This document shows positions 8,438-17,352 of a stretch of 64,000 nucleotides of DNA, in pieces. The stretch lies in NCBI GenBank assembly GCA_943912855.1, contig CALTVC010000002.1, positions 62,001-126,000 of the forward strand, given 5' to 3'. Position 1 is the first letter of the stretch. The number at the start of each line of letters is the position of its first letter. A program made the translations under genes and the position numbers. Below the pieces are notes generated by a model that ran no database searches, had not been told where the DNA came from, and was given only the letters and a program-made list of their open reading frames with translations. The DNA comes from an uncultured Flavobacterium sp. Lineage in GTDB: Bacteria; Bacteroidota; Bacteroidia; Flavobacteriales; Flavobacteriaceae.

Positions 8438-9630
8438 TACAAAAACTTCTTGTTGCTGTCTACAAGATCTATAATTGTTTGTACCGAACCTGCCGAAGTA
8501 AAGGTATCTTCAGGCGAATTGATAACATAATCTACCAGCTTGTCTACGGTAGAAACCGCTACGTGCATACGCGTATCTGACGACGCGTAGTAAATGTACA
8601 CTGTACCATCGGCATCGGCAATCCAGCCGTTCCCGAAAAGCACGTTGCTTACATCACCCACACGTTCTACACCTTCGGGAGCCATAAAGTAACCCGCCGG
8701 GTGGTGGATAACCTTGTCTATCTCATTAAGATCGGTCATGAACATATACAGCGTATAGCGCAGTCCTGCCGCGGTATTACGTACACCGTGCGCCAGGTGA
8801 AGCCAGCCTTTATCGGTTTTAATAGGCTCAGGGCCAAGACCGTTTTTCAGTTCGTAAATGGTGTGGTATACCTTACCACAAATGATTTTCTCATCAAGCA
8901 CTTCAGGGTTTTCCATTTTATCGATGAAGCCAAGGCCAATACCGCCTCCGCTACCCACGTCTATAAAACCATCCTGAGGGCGTGTGTATACGGCATACTT
9001 ACCGTTTACAAACTCCGGGTGAAGCACCACATTTCGTTGCTGCCCTGTATTGCTTATAAGATCGGGCAGGCGCTCCCAGTTTATAAGGTCTTTACTGCGC
9101 ACTATACCGGCATTGGCTATAGCCGAACTGGTATCGCCTTTAGGGGCGTTCGGGTCTTTACGCTCGGTACAAAAAATACCGTACACATAACCGTCTTCGT
9201 GCTGTACCAGCCTCATATCGTATACGTTAGTATCCGGGTTACCTTCTATCTGCGGAATAACCACAGGCTTGTCCCAAAAGGCAAAGTTATCTATACCGTT
9301 AGGGCTTTCGGCAATGGCAAAGAACGACTTTCGGTCTACACCTTCCACACGAACGCACATAATGTATTTACCATTCCATTTGGTAGCACCGGCATTAAAC
9401 GCGGCATTAAAGCCTATGCGTTCCAGCCCGTTAGGGTTGGTTTCGGCATTAAGATCATACCTCCAGTGCAGAGGCACGTGTGCTGCTGTTACCACCGGAT
9501 TTACATAACGGGTATATACACCGTTATTTTCTGCTACAGGCTCATTCTTCTTTTCTATCAGTTCGCGGTGGGATTTTACCAGCGCGTCGTAATTCGGTAT
9601 TTTAACCGTGTTTTCAGTAATCATATCCAA
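8437..9630 (-). CDS. GH130 4-O-beta-D-mannosyl-D-glucose phosphorylase
   Basis: A 397-residue cytoplasmic protein with a five-bladed propeller-type sequence. Asp138 in the motif NVYDMR is the predicted proton donor, equivalent to the catalytic Asp of characterised mannosyl-glucose phosphorylases. Length fits GH130 subfamily 1. The reaction is mannosyl-glucose + phosphate giving mannose-1-phosphate and glucose, saving one ATP per disaccharide. It is co-transcribed with symporter (upstream, 36-bp gap) and epimerase (downstream, 1-bp overlap), the known Bacteroides fragilis-type mannan pathway. The start could be Met1 or Met3. GH130_2 specificity for manno-oligosaccharides is the main alternative. 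Confidence 0.92.
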   Translation of the reverse strand: MDMITENTVKIPNYDALVKSHRELIEKKNEPVAENNGVYTRYVNPVVTAAHVPLHWRYDLNAETNPNGLERIGFNAAFNAGATKWNGKYIMCVRVEGVDRKSFFAIAESPNGIDNFAFWDKPVVIPQIEGNPDTNVYDMRLVQHEDGYVYGIFCTERKDPNAPKGDTSSAIANAGIVRSKDLINWERLPDLISNTGQQRNVVLHPEFVNGKYAVYTRPQDGFIDVGSGGGIGLGFIDKMENPEVLDEKIICGKVYHTIYELKNGLGPEPIKTDKGWLHLAHGVRNTAAGLRYTLYMFMTDLNEIDKVIHHPAGYFMAPEGVERVGDVSNVLFGNGWIADADGTVYIYYASSDTRMHVAVSTVDKLVDYVINSPEDTFTSAGSVQTIIDLVDSNKKFL

Positions 9631-9666
9631 TACCTTTTGTAATAATTGGGGTAATTTTTTTGGTCT

Positions 9667-11592
9667 TTAAAAATCGGTAAGCCTGTTCCACCACGTTTTT
9701 TTCATGGTTACAAAAATTACCGCAAGCAGTACCAGCACGGTAAAAAACCCGGTCCATTTACTTAAAATAAAGTACATGGGCAGCAACGTAAGCAGGATTT
9801 GCCCGGCAATACCCATGGCCACGTTCGCCATGTTTATGCCAAAGTTCCTGTTCTTTTGCAGGTCCGGGTCTTGTTGTTGTGCAAGCTCGTGTATGGGCTT
9901 CCACATACCCCATGGCCTTACGGTCTTGTAAAAATTCACCAGTGTTTCTGTATTCGTTGGTGGCGCCGCGTAAGAACCCAAAATACAGGCAGCCAACTGT
10001 ATTATAAAAAACACAGGGAAAAAGTACAGCATACGGGTACCATCAAAGAAATGGCTGATGCCCGTAACCGATAAGAACGGTGGTATGGCGCTGGCAATGA
10101 TGCCGGCAAGCATTCCCCAGAAGAAACCGGTAGCATTAAAGCGCCACCAGTACCATTTGAGTACATTAGCACACACAAAGCCCCCATACAGCCCTGCGGT
10201 GATAATGTTGAATATCATGTTTACGTCTTTTATAAGCAACCCAAGGCCTACACCCAGGATTACCATAAGCGTACCTGAAAGGTACCCCATGCGGATGATC
10301 TGTTTTCTGTCGGCATCGGGTTTAAAGTATTTCAGGTAAATGTCGTTTACTATATATGCCTGCCCGGCGTTTAGCGTACCGCTGAAGTTGCTCATAAATG
10401 CCCCAAGGAAACCGGCAAGCACCAGCCCTACAAGCCCCACAGGCAGGTATTTGTTTATAACGGCAGGCATTATGCTCTCGAAGTTGATACCGTCTGCCGT
10501 GTGGTTTATGCCCAGGTCTTTAAAGTACAGTACTCCCAGTATACATAGCCCCATAGTCATGAAATAACGGATAGGCAGTAGTATGATAGAGATGAATCCG
10601 CTCATTTTACTCGCTTCCTCAGGCGACTTGGTACTTAATATTTTTTGGCAATCGTAGTTAGGCGCAGGACCTGCAAGGCTTTTAAGCACCCCGCTAAAGA
10701 ACATCATGGCTACCACGGCAGAGAACAGTTTGTAACCGTCCTGCTCAAGCTTGTGCTGCGCTTCTGGCAAAATGGTTTGCCAGTCAAGACCCAGCTCAGC
10801 TCCGAATAACGGGCTATCCCAACCAAGTGGCATTTTATCAGCAAACACCACACCGCTATCGGCAAGTGCCATCATGGCTATGGTACCCACAAACAGCGAG
10901 CACACTATCATAATCATATACTTAATAAAGTCGGCAAGTACTATACCGTGCATCCCTCCTACTATACTGTAAAATGTAGCTACAATACAAATACTTACGC
11001 CGTAAAACTGCGCTGTAAAATGCTTGGCTTCCAGCAGGGCGCTTTTGTATTCGGCGGTGCCAACGGCAAACTGTTCTACATTTTGATCCAGGAATGGTAC
11101 CGCTGTCTTTATGGTATCATACGGAATGAATATCTCAAGGAATTCACCCACACCCACAAAGGCATACGCCATATAACCTACACAAAGCATTAGTGCGAAA
11201 ACCACCACTACAGCGTGACTGCTCTGTACACCTTTATCGGTGAGCCCGAAACGCGTACCCAGCCATTCGGCACCGGTGGTAGCATTGCTTCGCCTGAGCC
11301 ATTTACTCAGGAACACCATAAGGAACACCTGGTTAAACACCGGCCACATCCACGGAATCCATACACTTTTAAATCCGTATAAAAATGCCATACTAACCAG
11401 TAGCATGGTACCGCTTATATCAAACATATCGCTGGCATCGCTAAGCCCCAGCATATACCAGGGTAGCACCTTTCCGCCCATAAGGTAGCTGTCTTTGCTA
11501 CGCTTGGCGCGGTTTTTCATTATAATACCTATTGCCACCATAAGTAAAAAATACGCGGCAATTATAGAGAGGTCTATAGCTGTAAGTCTCAT
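9667..11592 (-). CDS. SSS-family Na+/sugar symporter, probable mannobiose importer
   Basis: 641 residues, strongly hydrophobic throughout with about 14 predicted membrane spans. It has the SSS (solute:sodium symporter) fold, with an early DASDMFDISG stretch in the first core helices. Its position between a mannanase and the mannobiose epimerase/phosphorylase pair indicates that it brings mannobiose or mannosyl-glucose across the inner membrane. Such a symporter is part of the described Bacteroides mannan operon. It is followed by the GH130 gene after 36 bp. Exact substrate is inferred from context only. Confidence 0.88.
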   Translation of the reverse strand: MRLTAIDLSIIAAYFLLMVAIGIIMKNRAKRSKDSYLMGGKVLPWYMLGLSDASDMFDISGTMLLVSMAFLYGFKSVWIPWMWPVFNQVFLMVFLSKWLRRSNATTGAEWLGTRFGLTDKGVQSSHAVVVVFALMLCVGYMAYAFVGVGEFLEIFIPYDTIKTAVPFLDQNVEQFAVGTAEYKSALLEAKHFTAQFYGVSICIVATFYSIVGGMHGIVLADFIKYMIMIVCSLFVGTIAMMALADSGVVFADKMPLGWDSPLFGAELGLDWQTILPEAQHKLEQDGYKLFSAVVAMMFFSGVLKSLAGPAPNYDCQKILSTKSPEEASKMSGFISIILLPIRYFMTMGLCILGVLYFKDLGINHTADGINFESIMPAVINKYLPVGLVGLVLAGFLGAFMSNFSGTLNAGQAYIVNDIYLKYFKPDADRKQIIRMGYLSGTLMVILGVGLGLLIKDVNMIFNIITAGLYGGFVCANVLKWYWWRFNATGFFWGMLAGIIASAIPPFLSVTGISHFFDGTRMLYFFPVFFIIQLAACILGSYAAPPTNTETLVNFYKTVRPWGMWKPIHELAQQQDPDLQKNRNFGINMANVAMGIAGQILLTLLPMYFILSKWTGFFTVLVLLAVIFVTMKKTWWNRLTDF

Positions 11593-11622
11593 TATATCAA
11601 TGGTAAAGCGTGGGTAAGACGC

Positions 11623-12783
11623 TTATTTTTTATAAAGGGTTAGTTTAGTTGCTTCTTTCTGGAAAAGGGTTTCGGGCTGTTTGTAATATTTTACAAAATC
11701 AGCTTCATATTTATGCCCTTTGTACGGCGCATAGTAGTGCATGCGCGGTGGGTCCATGTGTTCGTTCCAGCCGTGGTTACGCCATACCAGCACGTATGAA
11801 ATTTTCCTGTTTGCTATGGCATTGGTCAGGGTTTCTGTCCACCAGGTAGCATAAGGAATTTGCTCAAAACCTGTTTCGGCAATAGACGAAAGCTTGTTGT
11901 GCTCGCGCGCTACTTCATCTATAATACCTACAAGGCGGTGTGTATCTGTGGCAAACTTCTCGCGCTTCGCAACTTCTTCCCCACCCTGATAAATATCAAA
12001 ACTCACCATATCTACGTAGGCATCACCGGGATAGTACTCCATAAAATCGGCTTTGGTCTGCACACCAGAATCTGACGTGTTGTACACATAAAGCAGGTTA
12101 TGTACGCCTTTGCTTTCAAAATATTCTACAGTAAACTTCCAAAGCGCCTTAAACTGCTCAGGAGTGGTAGTATTTTTGCACCACCAGAACCAGTTTCCTG
12201 TAAATTCGTGGTACGGGCGGAACAAAATAGGCACCAGCTTACCATCCTTGCCCTTTAACGTAAGGAAGTAAGCAGCGGCGTTATCCAGCCATGAGGTAAA
12301 CAATGCGTGCTTGGCACCACCAGGCAGTACCGATGCTACCGTACCGGGTTCGTTATTCCAGGCATCCTTACCGGTAAGCGGGTTGTTCATGTGCCAGCTA
12401 AAGGTGTTAACCCCACCCCACTTGTACACCTGCTCTACATAGCGTTTCTGGTTTACAAACGGAACACCGTCAAGGTCTTTATCTGCTTTGTTTTCAATGC
12501 GTCCGAGGTCCCAGCCGTATACCGCAGGGTAATCTCCTGTTACGTCTTTAATGTCGCTCCTGCCCTCTTCGTAGCGCCAGTTAACGCCATACGCCAGGGC
12601 ATCCTGATGACCAAAGAAATAACCTTTTTCCCTCGCTTTAAATAAGTTTTGGTACAGCGCCACGGTTTCGGGCGTTGCGTTTTTATCTGCCGGAAGCGCA
12701 CCTGTAACGACTGCAGGCTGCGATGCGCCCTTGCACGATACAAGAAAAATTCCGGCTAAAAGTATGGTAATGTTATTTTTCAT
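11623..12783 (-). CDS. GH26 beta-mannanase lipoprotein (second copy)
   Basis: 386 residues with lipobox ending at Cys17 (LVSC). Catalytic residues are acid/base Glu193 in RPYHEFTGNWFWW and nucleophile Glu303 in AETGFE. It is the first gene of the operon GH26 > symporter > phosphorylase > epimerase, so it likely provides the mannobiose that is imported. It may be a periplasmic, mannobiose-releasing enzyme like the B. fragilis operon GH26 (inference). Expression should depend on the AraC gene divergently transcribed 191 bp away, since a likely operator lies in between. Confidence 0.93.
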   Translation of the reverse strand: MKNNITILLAGIFLVSCKGASQPAVVTGALPADKNATPETVALYQNLFKAREKGYFFGHQDALAYGVNWRYEEGRSDIKDVTGDYPAVYGWDLGRIENKADKDLDGVPFVNQKRYVEQVYKWGGVNTFSWHMNNPLTGKDAWNNEPGTVASVLPGGAKHALFTSWLDNAAAYFLTLKGKDGKLVPILFRPYHEFTGNWFWWCKNTTTPEQFKALWKFTVEYFESKGVHNLLYVYNTSDSGVQTKADFMEYYPGDAYVDMVSFDIYQGGEEVAKREKFATDTHRLVGIIDEVAREHNKLSSIAETGFEQIPYATWWTETLTNAIANRKISYVLVWRNHGWNEHMDPPRMHYYAPYKGHKYEADFVKYYKQPETLFQKEATKLTLYKK

Positions 12784-12893
12784 CTATATTTGCATGCGTC
12801 TCTAAAAAGAATTTTAAAACATTGTAAAATTCTTAAATTATTTGATTGATAATTCCCAACCGTACAATTTTATGAACGCTTTTTTGATAATGC

Positions 12894-12940
12894 CAAAGAT
12901 ATAACGAGCGCCCAAGAAGTGTTAATACTATTTTATCATT
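12894..12940 (-). promoter_or_regulatory. Promoter and putative AraC operator of the mannobiose operon
   Basis: On the - strand, atgataaaatagtattaaca (12939-12920) is followed after exactly 18 bp by the -7 box TATCTTTG (12901-12894). The same 20-mer with one change and the same 18-bp spacing occurs before the SusC operon at 14011. This is best explained as the binding site of the adjacent AraC regulator. Confidence 0.7.
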
Positions 12941-12974
12941 ATTGCAATAAAAAATTACAAACGTTGTAGTAGTT

Positions 12975-13850
12975 ATGGACAAGCAAAAATTTCACCGCGA
13001 AATACCCCCTTTATCTAAGGACGACAGCTTCCTTGTTTTTGACCGACACAAGGACACTTTTGAATTTCCGATACACTACCACCCAGAGTATGAAATTAAT
13101 TTTATACTGGGCGGAAAGGGCGTAAAACGCATTGTGGGCGACCACATTGAAGAAATAGACGATGTGGAGCTGGTACTCGTAGGTCCTAACCTTACCCACG
13201 GCTGGGAACTGAACAAATGTAAAAATACCGACATTAACGAAATTACCATACAGTTCCACAACGACCTGTTTGACAGTACCCTGCTGGACCGCCGTATAAT
13301 GCGCCCCATTAAGGACATGTTTAACCGCAGCAACCACGGTATACTGTTCTCTAAAAAAACCGCCACGGAACTCGCCGAACGTTTCCGCCGTATAAGCAAG
13401 CTCGATGGTATGGACTATTTCCTGGAAATAATTTCCATACTGCACGATATGGCTAACTCTCGCCACCAACGCATGCTAAGCACCTATACTGTAGACAGCG
13501 ATGTTTTTGAAGACGACGACAAAATGAAGCTGGTTTACGAATACATACAAAAAAACTTCAGCGAAAAAATTACCCTCGATGACGTAAGCGACGTGGCAAG
13601 CATGAGCCCCGTTTCTTTTAACCGCTTTATTAAAAAACGCACCAACAAAACCTTTGTAAACTACCTAAACGACATCCGTGTGGGCTACGCTGCTCGTTGG
13701 CTCATAGAAAAAGACCTGAGCATAAGCGAAATAGCCTATAAAAGCGGGTTTAACAACATAGCCAACTTTAACCGGATTTTTAAGAGTATAAAAAATACCA
13801 CGCCAAGTTTATACAGAGACGAGTTCCAGGGTATGAAACGCTTTCTTTAG
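12975..13850 (+). CDS. AraC-family transcriptional regulator of the mannan locus
   Basis: 291 residues. The N-terminal cupin-like ligand domain (about 20-110; HYHPEYEI motif with clustered His) and the C-terminal double helix-turn-helix (about 190-285; ITLDDVSDVASMS, then SISEIAYKSGFNN) are typical of AraC/XylS proteins. It lies between two divergently oriented mannan operons and is probably their activator. The inducer would be a cytoplasmic mannan breakdown product such as mannobiose or mannosyl-glucose (inference). Both operons carry the same 20-bp element at fixed distance from the -7 box. Confidence 0.9.
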   Translation: MDKQKFHREIPPLSKDDSFLVFDRHKDTFEFPIHYHPEYEINFILGGKGVKRIVGDHIEEIDDVELVLVGPNLTHGWELNKCKNTDINEITIQFHNDLFDSTLLDRRIMRPIKDMFNRSNHGILFSKKTATELAERFRRISKLDGMDYFLEIISILHDMANSRHQRMLSTYTVDSDVFEDDDKMKLVYEYIQKNFSEKITLDDVSDVASMSPVSFNRFIKKRTNKTFVNYLNDIRVGYAARWLIEKDLSISEIAYKSGFNNIANFNRIFKSIKNTTPSLYRDEFQGMKRFL

Positions 13851-13904
13851 CGTTATGCTTTTGACAAAAAAATACCAGCACTTTATTGCTTCAAAACAAA
13901 ACAG

Positions 13905-13949
13905 AACCACAATAAAACCCTATTAAACAAGGATTTATCGTGGTTTTTA
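13905..13949 (+). terminator. Probable terminator after the AraC gene
   Basis: The stem aaccacaataaa / tttatcgtggtt has 12 bp with one mismatch and an AT-rich loop, and is followed by tttt. It lies in the 300-bp gap before SusC, which otherwise holds only the SusC promoter region. Confidence 0.6.
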
Positions 13950-14009
13950 TGCATACATATATATTACTGTATAAAAGTTACGCAAACGTTAGAGAAAATA
14001 CCATCACTA

Positions 14010-14056
14010 AATGATAAAATAATATTAACACAAGCGCGGGCTTAGCTCTAAATTTG
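14010..14056 (+). promoter_or_regulatory. Promoter and putative AraC operator of the SusC-SusD-GH27-GH5 operon
   Basis: The element atgataaaataatattaaca (14011-14030) is a 19/20 match to the inverted copy before the GH26 operon. It is followed after exactly 18 bp by TAAATTTG (14049-14056), a TAnnTTTG -7 box. The SusC ATG lies about 95 bp downstream. Confidence 0.7.
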
Positions 14057-14150
14057 TTTTCGTCAATAAAAGAACCCTAAAATTATTGATAGCTAAATTT
14101 ATAACCTTATTAACTGCGAATTAGTAGCTAACCAAACACAAAATTTTACT

Positions 14151-17100
14151 ATGGGTAATACATTACACAAAGTTACAAAATGGTGTACCAAAGGAAGAGC
14201 ACTGTTTTACCTGATTTCGCTTTGCTTTGCAGGAAGCCTGCATGCACAGCACAAGGTAAGCGGGGTGGTATCTGACGACAAAGGGATGACCATACCTGGG
14301 GTAAGTGTAACCGTTAAAGGCACACAGCAATCTGTGGCTACAGGCCTGGATGGCGATTACACCATTGACGTACCTGAAAACGGTACGCTTGTTTTCAGCT
14401 TTATAGGCTTTACAACCGAAGAAGTGGCCGTGAAAGGCAAAGTGAAAATCAACGTGAAACTGGCCGAAGCCTCTAAAACACTAGACGAGGTAGTGGTTAT
14501 AGGGTACGGTACACAAAAGAAAGAAGACATTAACAGCTCGGTATCATCTATCCGTACCAAGGACATTGAAAACCTGAAGCAAACTACTGTAGACCAAATG
14601 CTACAGGGTAAAGCCGCGGGTGTAACGGTGTCTAACGGATCTGGTCAGCCGGGTAGCGCGGTATCTGTAAGGGTACGCGGTACTACGTCTATAAGCGGTA
14701 CAAACGAACCGCTTTACATTATAGACGGTGTGCCTGTATCTGGAGATGCTACCGGAAAATCAATGAGTGGCAGGCCTCTTGCCTCAAACGATTTCAGTAC
14801 AAGTGGCGGTGCCGGTAACAATGCCGTGAGCCCGCTTTCTATGATAAACCCTAACGACATACAAAGCATAGACATCCTTAAAGATGCCTCGGCTACAGCC
14901 ATTTACGGTTCTCGTGGTGCTAACGGTGTTATCATAATCACAACAAAATCAGGTAAAAAAGGTACAGGTAAAATTTCGTACGAAGGTTACACATCTGCAG
15001 CAAGCATCTACAAAGAGCTTCACGTTATGGACCTAAGACAGTTTGCTGAGTACCAAAATAACCTTACAAGAACTTTTGGTATGAGCGAGCAGTTGCTTCG
15101 ACCTGAGTTTGCACACCCTGAGCTATTAGGTAAAGGTACAGACTGGCAGGATGAAGTATACCAAACCGCTATAGCAAAGAGCCATCAGCTATCATTCTCG
15201 GGTGGTTCTGAAACTACATCATACTACCTTTCGGGTGGTTACCTGGATCAGGAAGGTATGCTGTTAGGTTCGGGCTACAAGAGGTATACCCTTCGCCTTA
15301 ACCTTGATAGTAAAGTAAAAGACTGGTTAAGGGTAGGCGCTACAACCAACACGGGTATTACTAACGAAAAGCTTACCATTAACCAGAGTTTTGGTGGTCT
15401 TATAAGTAATACTTTGCTGCAAGCACCGGATATACCGGTTAGGAATCCTGACGGTAGCTATGCAGGTCCGGTAGATAACAGCATGAATGTTACGTACTTT
15501 AACCCTGTGGCAGAAGCCATGGTGAAAAAGAACAATCTGATTCGTAAAAACTTCCTGGGTAACGTATATGCCGAAGCAGAACTGCTTAAAGGTCTTAAAT
15601 ACCGCATAGAAGTAGGCGCTAACACCGAAATAAGCGAGCATACTGAGTTTATACCAAGTTATGCATGGGGTGTACAAACAAACCCAACTGCCGACCTTAC
15701 CGAAAGAAGGCAAAACTGGTACAGTACAAACATTAAAAACCTGCTTTCGTATGACAAAACCATAGACAAGCATCACTTTACCATACTTGCCGGTCAGGAA
15801 GCGAACGACAGCCACTGGGAAGGTATTACAGTTACGGCTTCTGGATTTGCAACAAATGACTTGTATACGCTAAACCTTGCCGACCCTGCACAAACAAAAG
15901 CTACAGGGTATAAAGGTAGTGCGTCTATCTACTCACTTTTCGGGCGTTTGATTTATGATTACGACAACCGTTTCAGCCTTTCGGCTTCTATGAGGAGCGA
16001 CCGTTCTTCTAAATTCTACCCTGGCGATAAAAACAAACAGATAGGTACGTTCCCTGCGGTTGCGGGTTCATGGAAAATCAGTAATGAAAAATTCATGGAA
16101 GGCACACGCCAGTATGTAGATAACATCAAACTAAGGGTGGGTTACGGTGAAACCGGTAACCAGCAAATAGAAAACAACCAGTATGGCGCACTTCTAGTAC
16201 AAAGTTCATCTCAGCTTGGCCCTGGTTACCAACCTACAAACATAAGCAACCCTGCCGTTACATGGGAGTCTATGAAACAGACTAACGTGGGTATTGATTT
16301 TAGCGTACTTGATAATAGCCTTACAGCAAGTTTTGATGTCTACAACAAAAAATCAGAACACTTCCTGTTTGCTGTACCACTACCTACTTACCTTACAGGT
16401 ACATCGGGTTACGGTGGTATGTCGCCTCCTGTATCTAACCTTGGTTCTATGCAAAACAGGGGTTATGACATAACGCTAAACTATAATACAAAAGGTGAAT
16501 TCCAGTGGAACTCTACCCTTGTATTCTCTCACTACAAAAACAAACTGCTTAACATACAGGACGAGCTTTCGCTAACACAGGCGGTAAACATAAACGGTTA
16601 TATGTCGTATGACGTTACCAATACCGTTGTAGGCCAGCCGATAGGTATGTTCTACGGTTATATAGCCGATGGTATCTTCCAGAATCAGGCAGAGCTAAAC
16701 GCTGCTCCTATACAATTTGGACAAAGTGTAGGCACAGGTGCAGGACAAACCAGTCTGGGCGACGTAAAATACCGCGACATTAACGGCGACGGACAAATTA
16801 CTCCGGCAGACCGTACCCTTATAGGTAACCCGCATCCTAAGTTTACTTTTGGTTTTACAAACTCGTTTAAATACAAAAACGTAGACCTTTCGGTATTTAC
16901 CACAGGTAGCTACGGTAACGATGTACTTAACCTTACATACAGGTCGGGTACTTCTAACACAGGTTTGTACCAAAACGCGCTTACAGATGCTGCAAATTAC
17001 TGGACACCAACAAATACTAATACCAGCATACCAAGGCCTATAAACAGTACAAGTTCTGTAAACAACCAAATTTCTACACGCTATATAGAAGATGGTTCGT

Positions 17101-17339
17101 ACCTGCGCATACAAAACCTTACCTTGGGTTACACCCTTCCTTCAGAGCTTATAAGCAAAATAAAAATGAGCAGGCTTAGGATTTACGGTAGCGTACAAAA
17201 CCTGCACACCTTTACCAAGTACAGGGGTTACGACCCGGAAGTAGGTTCGTTTAACCAAAACGCGCTACTTACCGGAATCGACAACGGCAGATACCCTACC
17301 CCACGCACATTCTCTGTAGGTGTAAATGTTGAATTCTAA
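14151..17339 (+). CDS. susC: SusC-like TonB-dependent outer-membrane transporter (mannan locus)
   Basis: 1062 residues. A signal peptide ending HAQ precedes a carboxypeptidase-regulatory-like beta-sandwich (about 35-115), the TonB-box region EVVVIGYGTQKK, a plug domain with the IIDGVP motif, and a long beta-barrel ending in Phe. It imports glycan oligomers across the outer membrane with the SusD protein encoded 13 bp downstream. Gene context indicates (galacto)gluco-manno-oligosaccharides. The promoter 95 bp upstream carries the shared AraC-type element. Confidence 0.95.
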   Translation: MGNTLHKVTKWCTKGRALFYLISLCFAGSLHAQHKVSGVVSDDKGMTIPGVSVTVKGTQQSVATGLDGDYTIDVPENGTLVFSFIGFTTEEVAVKGKVKINVKLAEASKTLDEVVVIGYGTQKKEDINSSVSSIRTKDIENLKQTTVDQMLQGKAAGVTVSNGSGQPGSAVSVRVRGTTSISGTNEPLYIIDGVPVSGDATGKSMSGRPLASNDFSTSGGAGNNAVSPLSMINPNDIQSIDILKDASATAIYGSRGANGVIIITTKSGKKGTGKISYEGYTSAASIYKELHVMDLRQFAEYQNNLTRTFGMSEQLLRPEFAHPELLGKGTDWQDEVYQTAIAKSHQLSFSGGSETTSYYLSGGYLDQEGMLLGSGYKRYTLRLNLDSKVKDWLRVGATTNTGITNEKLTINQSFGGLISNTLLQAPDIPVRNPDGSYAGPVDNSMNVTYFNPVAEAMVKKNNLIRKNFLGNVYAEAELLKGLKYRIEVGANTEISEHTEFIPSYAWGVQTNPTADLTERRQNWYSTNIKNLLSYDKTIDKHHFTILAGQEANDSHWEGITVTASGFATNDLYTLNLADPAQTKATGYKGSASIYSLFGRLIYDYDNRFSLSASMRSDRSSKFYPGDKNKQIGTFPAVAGSWKISNEKFMEGTRQYVDNIKLRVGYGETGNQQIENNQYGALLVQSSSQLGPGYQPTNISNPAVTWESMKQTNVGIDFSVLDNSLTASFDVYNKKSEHFLFAVPLPTYLTGTSGYGGMSPPVSNLGSMQNRGYDITLNYNTKGEFQWNSTLVFSHYKNKLLNIQDELSLTQAVNINGYMSYDVTNTVVGQPIGMFYGYIADGIFQNQAELNAAPIQFGQSVGTGAGQTSLGDVKYRDINGDGQITPADRTLIGNPHPKFTFGFTNSFKYKNVDLSVFTTGSYGNDVLNLTYRSGTSNTGLYQNALTDAANYWTPTNTNTSIPRPINSTSSVNNQISTRYIEDGSYLRIQNLTLGYTLPSELISKIKMSRLRIYGSVQNLHTFTKYRGYDPEVGSFNQNALLTGIDNGRYPTPRTFSVGVNVEF

Positions 17340-17352
17340 AAAAAATTGAACG

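Noticed and set aside
8701..9642. A 313-codon + strand ORF opposite the GH130 gene
   Set aside because: It is antisense to a clearly conserved phosphorylase with intact catalytic motif; its translation is basic and low-information with no recognisable domain.
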